From positions 1 through 50,172 of the forward strand of contig CALVYT010000010.1 in assembly GCA_944372345.1 (NCBI GenBank): DNA of 50,172 nucleotides, given 5' to 3'. The DNA is from an uncultured Clostridia bacterium. GTDB taxonomy: Bacteria; Bacillota; Clostridia; Christensenellales; Pumilibacteraceae. The notes under the pieces are model-generated. The model saw nothing but the letters and a program-made list of their open reading frames with translations. It was not told the origin of the DNA and searched no databases. The translations under genes were made by a program, and so were the position numbers. Within the stretch, counting starts at the first letter, position 1. Each line of letters begins with the position of its first letter. Of the stretch, positions 1 to 7,992 are shown piece by piece.

Positions 1-1
1 C

Positions 2-166
2 GAAACGATCTTTTACATCGCAATTATCAAACAGATTAAGCTGCTCGTTGCCTCGCCACTCGCTCGTTACCGTTCTCGTTCCCGAAGGATATATCGCCAT
101 TACCCTTGCCGCTATACGCTCCGCAAGGTCTTTGCTTTGAATAAGTTCGCAATAGGGATGAGTATG
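2..166 (-). other. Open coding-like fragment running off the window edge
   Basis: A minus-strand frame is open from 166 to the window edge (55 codons), just after an in-frame TGA at 169-167. It has no convincing start codon: the only in-frame ATG is at 100-98. Its translation looks protein-like and contains QLNLF at about 43-29, which resembles the QLxLF beta-clamp-binding motif of Y-family polymerases and other repair proteins. It could be the end of a decayed SOS gene divergent from lexA. A plus-strand frame (2-184) is also open but is very Arg-rich and looks like a shadow. I cannot name the gene. Confidence 0.25.
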
Positions 167-201
167 TCAAAACAAGCGAGTTAAAAATTTTTCAAAAAAT
201 T

Positions 202-226
202 AGAACATATGATTGACATATGTTTG
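202..226. promoter_or_regulatory. Two overlapping LexA (SOS) boxes
   Basis: Two Bacillus-type SOS boxes (consensus CGAAC-N4-GTTYG) overlap. Box 1 at 202-215 matches 8 of the 10 fixed consensus positions. Box 2 at 213-226 matches 7 of 10. They are spaced by 11 bp, one helical turn, and both carry an ATAT core. Together they form the inverted repeat AACATATG-N5-CATATGTT (204-224). Box 2 contains the -35 element of the lexA promoter, so bound LexA would block RNA polymerase. This is the usual autoregulatory arrangement. Confidence 0.8.
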
Positions 227-241
227 TTATTAAGGTATACT
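213..241 (+). promoter_or_regulatory. lexA promoter (sigma-A type)
   Basis: TTGACA at 213-218, a 17-bp spacer and TATACT at 236-241 form a near-consensus vegetative promoter. It embeds in the downstream SOS box. The expected start is about 248, giving a leader of about 27 nt that contains the lexA ribosome binding site (GGAGGT, 264-269). Confidence 0.85.
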
Positions 242-274
242 ATCCATAAAGAGTATTCTTATCGGAGGTTTCTC

Positions 275-904
275 ATGGCGGATAAACTCAAAGGTACGAC
301 AAAAAAAGTTTATGATTATATCATTGAGTATTCGGATGAGCACGGATATCAGCCGTCGCTTCGTGAAATCGCCGATAAAACGGGAATAAAATCCGCCTCG
401 ACGATATTTTATCATATCGGAAAGCTCGAACGTCTCGGGCTTGTGAAAAAATGCGCGCTGAAAAATCGCGCCATTGAAGTGACTGCAAGGCGGACGGTCG
501 CGCCGCGAGAAGAAACGTATTCTTCGTCAATGAAAAGCATACCCGTTCTCGGACGCGTCGCGGCGGGCGTTCCCATTCTTGCCGTTGAAAACGTGGCGGA
601 TAATATCGAAGTTTCCGCCAATGTGTTCAGGGGCAATTCCCTGTTCTTCCTTAATGTCAGGGGCGACAGTATGATAAATGCGGGAATACTCGACGGAGAT
701 CTTATTGCCGTAAACAAGCAGGACGATGCAAATAACGGCGATATAGTGGTGGCAATGCTTGACGGTGAAGCGACCGTGAAACGGTTTTACCGCGAGCCCG
801 ATTGTATCAGGTTGCAGCCGGAAAACGACGCATACGATCCCATCAGACGGCGCGATATTACCGTTGTCGGGAAGGTCGTGGGGCTCATAAGGAGCAGCGT
901 TTGA
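275..904 (+). CDS. lexA: LexA SOS repressor / autoprotease
   Basis: LexA represses DNA-damage genes and cleaves itself when stimulated by RecA filaments. The 209-residue protein has an N-terminal winged-helix DNA-binding domain (about 1-70) and a C-terminal S24 peptidase domain. The Ala97-Gly98 cleavage bond lies in VAAGVP, the nucleophile is Ser132 in RGDSM, and the general base is Lys169 in EATVKR, so all catalytic parts are present. The ATG at 275 is chosen because GGAGGT lies just upstream and the family start (MADKLK...) fits; an upstream in-frame ATG at 209 falls inside the operator. The stop overlaps the TTG start of the next gene, implying co-translation. Confidence 0.97.
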   Translation: MADKLKGTTKKVYDYIIEYSDEHGYQPSLREIADKTGIKSASTIFYHIGKLERLGLVKKCALKNRAIEVTARRTVAPREETYSSSMKSIPVLGRVAAGVPILAVENVADNIEVSANVFRGNSLFFLNVRGDSMINAGILDGDLIAVNKQDDANNGDIVVAMLDGEATVKRFYREPDCIRLQPENDAYDPIRRRDITVVGKVVGLIRSSV

Positions 905-1203
905 TAAATCTCGTCTATCTTAAATTGAACTCCGAAGTCACTTTGTATCTTCGGGATTTGGTGGTGACCGGCTCTTATCGCTCCGCGTCGTGGGGTATTA
1001 TTACTTTGGTAGACTGTACTATTGCTCATATCGACGGGCGTATGGTGGAAAATGCCGGCAACAAAAAAATAAATATCGCCGATGTCATTGCGGTCGGCAA
1101 TACGGGTACTTTCGGTCATGCGCAGCGAAGCGACCTTTGCTGGGAAGTGGACATTATCGACTACGAAATCAATTTCAAGAATAAATATACCGAATACAAA
1201 TAA
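901..1203 (+). CDS. Small protein of unknown function co-expressed with lexA
   Basis: This 100-residue protein begins at TTG 901, which overlaps the lexA stop (TTGA). AAGGAG at 889-894, six bases upstream, supports this start. I do not recognise the family. The sequence alternates hydrophobic and polar residues, suggesting a small beta-rich fold, and has no membrane segment or signal peptide. Its position in the LexA-repressed transcript suggests an SOS-linked role. A YolD-like identity (small SOS-linked beta proteins) is conceivable from the layout and the terminal pattern INIADVIAVG, but the match is too weak to assign. A terminator follows. Confidence 0.7.
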   Translation: MINLVYLKLNSEVTLYLRDLVVTGSYRSASWGIITLVDCTIAHIDGRMVENAGNKKINIADVIAVGNTGTFGHAQRSDLCWEVDIIDYEINFKNKYTEYK

Positions 1204-1287
1204 TATCCTGTTTGTGTTCAAATGCCGCTCGTTTGCGGCATAACAAGGTTTTGTTATAGAGGGCTTTAGGCACACCCCCCTATAAGG

Positions 1288-1326
1288 CAATACGAATTCC
1301 GAAATTTTCGGGTTCGTATTGTTTTT
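1288..1326 (+). terminator. Intrinsic terminator of the lexA operon
   Basis: A 9-bp stem (CAATACGAA at 1288-1296 with TTCGTATTG at 1313-1321) encloses an inner CCGAA/TTCGG stem and is followed by GTTTTTAT. It closes the lexA transcript before the convergent gene that ends at 1358. Two smaller hairpins precede it (1222-1241 and 1240-1257). Confidence 0.85.
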
Positions 1327-1357
1327 ATGTTTTGCGCAATATATATGCAAATGCAAA

Positions 1358-2575
1358 TTATCCGTTCAGCGAGTCAAGGCACCGGCAAAGAGCTATTTTG
1401 GCGTGCTCGTAGGTCATTCCGCCCTGGATATATAACGAATACGGCGGGCGCACGGGCGCGTCGGCGCTGAGTTCGATGGAAGAACCCTGCACGAAACTCC
1501 CCGACGCCATTATTACTTCATCGTCGTAACCGGGCATTGCCCATGGATCGGGACGCGCGCATGCGTCCACGGGAGACGCCGCCTGGACCGCGCGGCAGAA
1601 AGCAAGCATTTTATTTTTGTCTCCGAAATCCGCAACGCGTACTATGTCGCCCGTTTTGTCTGCCGCGGGAGGAAATACGGTATATCCGAGTTCTTCGAGC
1701 GCGGCGGCGAACAGCAGTCCCCCTTTTCTCGCCTGCGCCACAATGTGCGGCGCGAGGAACAATCCCTGAAAGAACATGCGGTAGGTATGCTCGTATGAGC
1801 CTATTTCCGCGCCTACGCCGGGCGCGGTCAGCCGCGCTTCCGCGGCTTTGATGAGCCGCTCTTTGCCTGCTATGTAACCGCCCGTGGGGGCTATCGCTCC
1901 TCCCGGGTTTTTAATGAGGGATCCCATGACCAGATCTGCTCCGACTTCCGTCGGTTCGGCGGTTTCGACAAATTCGCCGTAGCAGTTATCTACGGCTATC
2001 GGCGCATCCGAATATTCGCGCACGAATTTTATTATTTGCTTTATGTCGCTTACGGAATAGGCTTTTCTGCGTTCATATCCGGGACTGCGCTGAATGTATA
2101 TCAGTGCAAATTTTTCCGATGACAGGCGGCGCGCTATCTCATCCTTGTCGAACGCTCCGCAGACTGTCGGGATCGTGTCGAATTTGATCCCGAAATCGGC
2201 GAGCGAGCCGTTGCCTTTGCCGAATATAACGTTTTTAAGCGTGTCGTACGGCATTCCCGATAAAGAAACGGCTTCGTCGCCCGGGCGAAGCAGCCCGAAC
2301 AGCGCACACGCTATTGTGTGCGTACCCGATGCGAAATGCGGAGAAGCGATCGCAGCTTCCGTGCGCATTACGGACGCGAACAGCTGCGACAATTTGTCCC
2401 TTCCCATATCGTCGTAACCGTACCCCGTGGTCGGAGCGAAATGCCCCGCGGATATCCTGCATTCGATGAATGCGTCAAGCACTTTTTCCTGGTTGACTTC
2501 GCCTATCTCGTCTATTTCGCGGAACCGATCCGCATACTTCCGTTCGATTTCGTTTATGAGTTTCTTCGTTTCCAT
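1358..2575 (-). CDS. Methionine gamma-lyase family PLP protein (YnbB / aluminum-resistance type)
   Basis: A 405-residue fold-type I PLP enzyme of the family annotated as methionine gamma-lyase-like or aluminum resistance protein (B. subtilis YnbB). Family landmarks are SPHFASGTHTI near the N-terminus, YIQRSPGYERR, DNCYGEF, and the likely PLP lysine in GSLIKNPGG (about residue 220). The real substrate is not established for this family; C-S lyase chemistry on a sulfur amino acid is the usual inference. It is the last gene of the miaB-mutS-mutL-miaA operon, three bases after miaA, a common neighbourhood in Firmicutes. Length is normal. Confidence 0.9.
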   Translation of the reverse strand: METKKLINEIERKYADRFREIDEIGEVNQEKVLDAFIECRISAGHFAPTTGYGYDDMGRDKLSQLFASVMRTEAAIASPHFASGTHTIACALFGLLRPGDEAVSLSGMPYDTLKNVIFGKGNGSLADFGIKFDTIPTVCGAFDKDEIARRLSSEKFALIYIQRSPGYERRKAYSVSDIKQIIKFVREYSDAPIAVDNCYGEFVETAEPTEVGADLVMGSLIKNPGGAIAPTGGYIAGKERLIKAAEARLTAPGVGAEIGSYEHTYRMFFQGLFLAPHIVAQARKGGLLFAAALEELGYTVFPPAADKTGDIVRVADFGDKNKMLAFCRAVQAASPVDACARPDPWAMPGYDDEVIMASGSFVQGSSIELSADAPVRPPYSLYIQGGMTYEHAKIALCRCLDSLNG

Positions 2576-2578
2576 TTT

Positions 2579-3523
2579 TCAGCCGTTTTGTCCGCTGCGA
2601 ACGAATTTGTCTATGCATGCGTCCGCTGTCGTTCTTTCCCAATTATAAAGCGAAACTTTGTTTTTCCATTGCAGCCAACGGAAAAAAGTTTGCTGTTTTT
2701 TGATCAGTCTGTGATAAGATATCTTCATATCCTCTTTGATCTTGTCCTCGCTCCTGCCGTAAGTTATCCCGTCTGCGACCTCTCTGTACCCGACAGAGTC
2801 CATGCACCTGTTTCCAAAATAGTCACGCAAGCCTTCTGCTTCTTTCATAAGCCCTGCGGCGAACATTTCCTCTATGCGGCGCGCGGCTCGTTCGTCGAGT
2901 TTTTCCCTGTCTGCGTCCATAATCACAAGCACTGCGTCATATGCGTCGTAATATACGGCTGTCGTGTCGTCGCTGTCGCAGTGCGGTGAGAGCAGCAGTT
3001 CAAGCTGTCTTATGATCCGCACGAGGTCGTTTTCGTGGACAGTAGTCCAAGGGGTGATTTTCACGAGTTTGTCGTACAGATAGTTATTTTTATGTTTTGC
3101 CTGTAATGCTTGCAGCCTGCGTCTTAATTTATAGTTCGGGCCCGAGCCGCCGCAATTATATCCGTGAAGAAGAGCATTGATATAAAAACCGGTTCCGCCG
3201 ACGATTATCGGCAGCTTTCCGCGCTGTATTATGTCTGTAATAGTATGCTTTGCGCGTTCGATATACATTGCGACGGAAAAGTTGTTTTCGCTCGGATCGA
3301 CTATATCCAGCATATGATGCGGCACTCCGCGCATTTCTTCCGTCGTTATTTTGCCCGATCCGATGTCGAGCCCGCGGTAGATCTGTACGGAATCGGCGCT
3401 TACCACTTCTCCGCCGTATTTCAGTGCGACGTCGACGGCATATTCGGACTTCCCTACGCAGGTCGGACCGCCGATCACGATCACGCGCTCTTTCGGAGAT
3501 GTTAAACTATTCGTTTGAACCAT
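2579..3523 (-). CDS. miaA: tRNA dimethylallyltransferase MiaA
   Basis: MiaA adds a dimethylallyl group to A37 of tRNAs reading UNN codons, the first step of ms2i6A synthesis. The 314-residue protein has a P-loop GGPTCVGKS (about 18-26), the substrate motif SADSVQIYRGLDIGSGK, and VGGTGFYINALLHG, all typical. The ATG at 3523 is chosen because it gives the family length and lies just before the P-loop; the longer frame upstream only reads through mutL in another register. It overlaps the mutL end by 22 bp. The next enzyme of the pathway, miaB, is the first gene of this operon. Confidence 0.96.
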   Translation of the reverse strand: MVQTNSLTSPKERVIVIGGPTCVGKSEYAVDVALKYGGEVVSADSVQIYRGLDIGSGKITTEEMRGVPHHMLDIVDPSENNFSVAMYIERAKHTITDIIQRGKLPIIVGGTGFYINALLHGYNCGGSGPNYKLRRRLQALQAKHKNNYLYDKLVKITPWTTVHENDLVRIIRQLELLLSPHCDSDDTTAVYYDAYDAVLVIMDADREKLDERAARRIEEMFAAGLMKEAEGLRDYFGNRCMDSVGYREVADGITYGRSEDKIKEDMKISYHRLIKKQQTFFRWLQWKNKVSLYNWERTTADACIDKFVRSGQNG

Positions 3524-5433
3524 TTCTCTATTTCCGTTTTTTTGAGTTTTACGGCGATCGGTCTCCCGTGCGGGCAGAACAGTTCGATGCGTTTTTCGCA
3601 TATCCTGCGCACGAGCAGTTTCGCGTCGTCGTCCGTGATATCCGTCTCCCCTTTTATCGCGGCTTTGCACGCGCTTTGCATCAGCGCGCTTTTGACAAAC
3701 GGGAGTTTGTTTATGTTCCCGCGTCTGATTATCTCCGTGAGGTCGGTTACGAAATACGTCAGATCCATATCGCTGAGTATGAGCGGCACGGACGACAGCG
3801 AGTAAGAGTTGCCCGAAAGTCTGTTCAGCCCGAATCCGATGGACCGTATTTCGTCGATATTCTCGTCGATAAGAACGGCGTCGCGGTGGTCTACGTCGAA
3901 AATATATGGCAGAAGCAGATCCTGAACGGTATTTTTGCCGTTCTCGAGATTTTGCACGAGTTCTTCGTAGAGCAGTTTTTCGTGGGCGGCATGCTGGTCT
4001 ATCAGTACCACTTCGTCGCGGTTTTCAAGAAGCAGATATGTATTGAACAGCTTGCCGCAATACTTATGTTCGGACAGGTCGTCGTATCCGTCTTTATCTT
4101 CGTCCGAGCGCTCCGAAAGTATGTCTTTAAGCAGCGAGTATTGCTCGCTTTGCGGCTTTTTCGGCGTTTCGGAGAATTGCAGAAGTCCCGTTCTTCCCTG
4201 CACCGCTCCGACCGAATGATATTCTCCGTATCGCTTTCTGTCGGGCTTATGCGGAATATCTGCAACGTCGGTAGCTTTTTCTTCGGCGGGATTTTGCCTG
4301 ACTGCCGTCAGCGGCGTTTCGCTTCTGAATGCTATCGCGCCTTTTTCGTTTGACACGTCGGGATCGAAAACTATATCCACGGTCGTTTCGGCCGCCGAGC
4401 GATCGGGCGCAGACGCGTCGTTCGGCGTTTCTATCGTTTTCGGTTGCGCGGCTGCGCGCGCGAGCGATTCGTTGAGCACAGACGAAATCAACCGCTTAAT
4501 GCGCCCGAGATCCACGAATTTGACTTCCATTTTGCTCGGGTGCACGTTTATGTCGACCATATCGGCGGGGACGTTCAGAAATATGACGTATGCCGGATAC
4601 TGCCTTTTCATAAGCAGATGCGCGCAGCAGTTGTATATCCAGAACGAAATATCCTGATTTACGACATACCTGCCGTTTACTATGAGCGTCTGGTAAGAGC
4701 GGTTGTGCTTGGAAAATGCGGGCTTATTGATATAACCGTAAAGCTCGATCCCCGGCATTTCGCCGCATATGTAGTCGTACTCTTTGAGAAAAGACGGACC
4801 GTATACCGAATATACGGCTTCTTCTAGCCCCTTTCCTTCCGTGCGGAAGATCTCTTTGCCGGAGATAGTCAGCGAGATCGCAATGTTGTAATTCGCGATC
4901 ATTACGCGCTGCATAAGCGAGGATATCTCGCCTTCTTCGCTTCTTGCGGAGCGGAGAAATTTCAGACGCGCAGGCACGTTCGCGAACAGATCTTCGACGA
5001 GGACGGTCGTACCCGCGGGTGCGCCCGTCTGCGTTTTTTCGATGACGTTGCCGTTTTCCGTGATTATGCGTCCGCCCGTTTCGTCCTCGCGTCTGCGCGA
5101 CGTTATCGTGACGCGCGCGACCGAAGCGATACTCGGCAGAGCTTCGCCTCTGAATCCGAGAGTGAGTATGGCGTCAAGGTCGCCGAGATCTTTGATCTTG
5201 CTTGTAGCGTGCGGCATAAGCGCGACGGAAAGGTCGTCGTAGTCCATTCCGCAGCCGTTGTCCGTCACTTTGATATATCTGCCGCCGTTTTCGACAGTGA
5301 CGTCGATAGCCGTCGCGCCGCTGTCTATGGCGTTTTCGACGAGTTCTTTGACGACGGACGCGGGTTTGTCCACGACTTCGCCCGCGGCTATGCGGTTGAA
5401 TACCGAACTGTCGAGTACGTTTATCCTGCTCAT
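3502..5433 (-). CDS. mutL: DNA mismatch repair endonuclease MutL
   Basis: MutL couples MutS mismatch recognition to strand incision. The N-terminal GHKL ATPase shows ELVENAIDSGA (about 31-41), DNGCGM (about 58-63) and GFRGEAL (about 93-99). The C-terminal domain carries the endonuclease metal motif DQHAAHEKLLYEE (about 478-490, pattern DQHAx2Ex4E) and CPHGRP (about 620). This is therefore a nicking MutL, as in bacteria lacking MutH. At 643 residues the length is normal. Its ATG overlaps the mutS stop (ATGA), which couples translation of the two partners. The central linker is variable, as usual. Confidence 0.97.
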   Translation of the reverse strand: MSRINVLDSSVFNRIAAGEVVDKPASVVKELVENAIDSGATAIDVTVENGGRYIKVTDNGCGMDYDDLSVALMPHATSKIKDLGDLDAILTLGFRGEALPSIASVARVTITSRRREDETGGRIITENGNVIEKTQTGAPAGTTVLVEDLFANVPARLKFLRSARSEEGEISSLMQRVMIANYNIAISLTISGKEIFRTEGKGLEEAVYSVYGPSFLKEYDYICGEMPGIELYGYINKPAFSKHNRSYQTLIVNGRYVVNQDISFWIYNCCAHLLMKRQYPAYVIFLNVPADMVDINVHPSKMEVKFVDLGRIKRLISSVLNESLARAAAQPKTIETPNDASAPDRSAAETTVDIVFDPDVSNEKGAIAFRSETPLTAVRQNPAEEKATDVADIPHKPDRKRYGEYHSVGAVQGRTGLLQFSETPKKPQSEQYSLLKDILSERSDEDKDGYDDLSEHKYCGKLFNTYLLLENRDEVVLIDQHAAHEKLLYEELVQNLENGKNTVQDLLLPYIFDVDHRDAVLIDENIDEIRSIGFGLNRLSGNSYSLSSVPLILSDMDLTYFVTDLTEIIRRGNINKLPFVKSALMQSACKAAIKGETDITDDDAKLLVRRICEKRIELFCPHGRPIAVKLKKTEIEKWFKRIV

Positions 5434-7991
5434 GATAGCGTTGCTTTCTCCTTGAGGTCCGCGAGTATGTCGTATGCCGCTCTCGGGCTTATGTCGTCTA
5501 TATCGAGATCGCGGAGTATTTTGATTATCTCTCCCGAGCCGTCCGTGTTGAATATTGACATTTGTTGATACGGACTGTCGTTCTGGCGGGTTATGTTCAG
5601 TTTTTCCAGCTGCTTGAGATGCGCTCTCGCGCTCTCTATGACCTCTTTCGGCAGCCCGGAAAGCCCGGCGACTTCTATTCCGAAACTGCGGTTCGCGCTG
5701 CCGCGCAGCAGTTTACGCATAAATACTATGCTGCCGCCCATTTCCTTGACGGTCATTTTGTAGTTTTTTACGCCGTTTATCGAGCCTTCGATGTCCGTCA
5801 GTTCGTGGTAATGCGTGGAAAACAAGGTTTTTGCCGCGAATTTGGAGGTAATATATTCGACGATCGCCCACGCGATACTGAGCCCGTCGTATGTGGCTGT
5901 TCCCCTGCCCACTTCGTCGAGCAGGATCAGACTTCTGTCCGTTGCGTTTTTGAGGATGTGGGACACCTCGCTCATCTCGACCATAAACGTACTTCTGCCC
6001 GTGTGCAGATCGTCGCTCGCTCCCACGCGTGTGAATATCCTGTCGGTTATGCACAGTTCAGCGCTTTCCGCGGGCACGAAAAATCCCGCCTGCGCCAAAA
6101 TAACAATGAGCGCGACCTGCCTCATATAGACGCTTTTTCCCGCCATGTTCGGACCGGTTATTATCATCATGCGGCTGTCGCCGTCATTTATGTATGTGTC
6201 GTTGGGAACGAACGTTTCGCCGCTCATCCGCTCTACCGTCAGGTGGCGTCCTTCCTTGATCTTTATCTCGTGAGAGCTTGCGGAAACGGTCGGTCTGACG
6301 TATTTGTATTTTGCGGAGATCTCCGCATTGGAGCATATAACGTCCGCTTCCGCGATCAGACCCGCCGTCGTCAGTATTCTGTCGCAGTAAGCCGACAGCG
6401 TTTTGACAAGTTCGGTATACAGTTTCTGTTCGAGCGCGAGCGCTTTTTCCTCCGCGTGAAGTATCTTGTCTTCGAGGACTTTGAGTTCTTCGGTGATATA
6501 TCTTTCCGAATTTGCCGTCGTCTGTTTTCTGACGTATTCGTACGGAACGTTCTCGGTCTGCGACTTGGGGACTTCTATGTAATATCCGAATACGCTGTTA
6601 TATCCGATCCGCAGATTCTTTATCTGCGTGCGTTCCTTCTGTGCCGCTTCTATCCCGGCAAGAAGGGATTTCGAGTTCCCTGAGACCGCGCGGTATTCGT
6701 CCAGTTCTTTATTGTATCCGTCCCGTATCACGCCGCCGTCTCTGACGAACGTCGAAGGATCGTCGGATATTGCAGAACGAATGAGTGTCGATACGTCGTC
6801 GAGAGTATCGAGCGCGCCGTGCAGCGAACGGAGCAGCGGCGACGCGCATTTTCCGAGCACCGCTTTGAGCTGCGGAAGGCAGCCGAGCGATCTCGACAGA
6901 GAAACGCATTCTTTAGGGGTTATGCTGCCGTACGCTATACGCGCCGCGATGCGTTCTATGTCGGATATTTCCGATAGCGCTTCTTCGGCTTCGCCGCGCA
7001 ATATTTTATTGCCGAGCAGTTCCGTTACGCCGTCGAGCCTTGCGTTTATCACGTTTTCGTCGGCGGACGGCGCCGTTATGCGCTTGCCGAGCAGACGCGC
7101 GCCCATTCCCGTTTTGGTGCGGTCTATCGCGGCATAGACGGAGCCGCTCTTCTTTCCGCCGCTCGATACGAGCAGTTCGAGAGTGCGCGCCGCTCCGCTG
7201 TCTATCAGCATCGTTTCCCCTTCGTCCTTGCCCGGGCGGATATAGTTCAGTTCGCGTTTCTGTGTACTGCGGATGTAATCGAGCAAAGCGCCGCACGCTC
7301 TGACGCATACGTCGTCCTCTTTAAGGATGTTTTCGGCGTCCTTGCACATTTTCGGAATGATACCGCGCGCTTTATCGAGGTCGAATTCACTTTCGTCAAG
7401 TTGTCTGAATTCGCCGAGCCCTCCGTATTTCACGGCGGATAAATCGCGGCTGTGCGTTTTCATTTCGGGATTGCATAATATTTCCGCGGGAGCTATACGC
7501 AGCAGCAGATCGTTCAGCCGCATATTTATCTGCGCGTCTATGGTCGCGCGGTTGAATTCTCCCGTGGAAATGTCCGCCCAGCAGACCCCCGCTTTGCCTC
7601 CGCCGAGGCAGACTGCAAGAAGATAATTGTTTGCGTCGGCTTTGAGCATATCGCTTTCCATCACGGTGCCCGGAGTTATGACCCGTACCACGTCGCGGGT
7701 CGCAAGTCCTTTTGCGGGGATGTTCATTTGCTCGCATATCGCGACGTTATGCCCGTTCGCCACGAGTTTTGCGATATAGCTGTCTACCGAATGGAACGGA
7801 ACGCCGCACATAGGCGCGCGTTCGGGCAGGCCGCAGTCGCGGCTCGTGAGCACGAGGTCGAGTTCCTTGCTCGCGAGCTTCGCGTCGTCGAAAAACATTT
7901 CGTAAAAATCTCCGAGACGGAAAAACAGCAGACAATTCGGGTTCTGCTCTTTGATCTCGAGATATTGTTTCATCATTGGTGACAGTGCCAT
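5430..7991 (-). CDS. mutS: DNA mismatch recognition ATPase MutS
   Basis: MutS detects mispaired bases and loops, then recruits MutL. The 853-residue protein has the mismatch-probing Phe-x-Glu in GDFYEMF near residue 28, connector, lever and clamp domains, and an ABC ATPase with Walker A GPNMAGKS (about 612-619), the signature region STFMVEMSE, and Walker B LILLDEVGRGT. All key residues are present. It starts one base after miaB ends and overlaps mutL by four bases, so all are on one transcript. Note that a separate MutS2, with a different job, is encoded at 28.7-31.0 kb. Confidence 0.98.
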   Translation of the reverse strand: MALSPMMKQYLEIKEQNPNCLLFFRLGDFYEMFFDDAKLASKELDLVLTSRDCGLPERAPMCGVPFHSVDSYIAKLVANGHNVAICEQMNIPAKGLATRDVVRVITPGTVMESDMLKADANNYLLAVCLGGGKAGVCWADISTGEFNRATIDAQINMRLNDLLLRIAPAEILCNPEMKTHSRDLSAVKYGGLGEFRQLDESEFDLDKARGIIPKMCKDAENILKEDDVCVRACGALLDYIRSTQKRELNYIRPGKDEGETMLIDSGAARTLELLVSSGGKKSGSVYAAIDRTKTGMGARLLGKRITAPSADENVINARLDGVTELLGNKILRGEAEEALSEISDIERIAARIAYGSITPKECVSLSRSLGCLPQLKAVLGKCASPLLRSLHGALDTLDDVSTLIRSAISDDPSTFVRDGGVIRDGYNKELDEYRAVSGNSKSLLAGIEAAQKERTQIKNLRIGYNSVFGYYIEVPKSQTENVPYEYVRKQTTANSERYITEELKVLEDKILHAEEKALALEQKLYTELVKTLSAYCDRILTTAGLIAEADVICSNAEISAKYKYVRPTVSASSHEIKIKEGRHLTVERMSGETFVPNDTYINDGDSRMMIITGPNMAGKSVYMRQVALIVILAQAGFFVPAESAELCITDRIFTRVGASDDLHTGRSTFMVEMSEVSHILKNATDRSLILLDEVGRGTATYDGLSIAWAIVEYITSKFAAKTLFSTHYHELTDIEGSINGVKNYKMTVKEMGGSIVFMRKLLRGSANRSFGIEVAGLSGLPKEVIESARAHLKQLEKLNITRQNDSPYQQMSIFNTDGSGEIIKILRDLDIDDISPRAAYDILADLKEKATLS

Positions 7992-7992
7992 A

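Noticed and set aside
1222..1257. Two small hairpins after the lexA operon as extra terminators or a small RNA
   Set aside because: Short stems without a T run; the true terminator follows at 1288.
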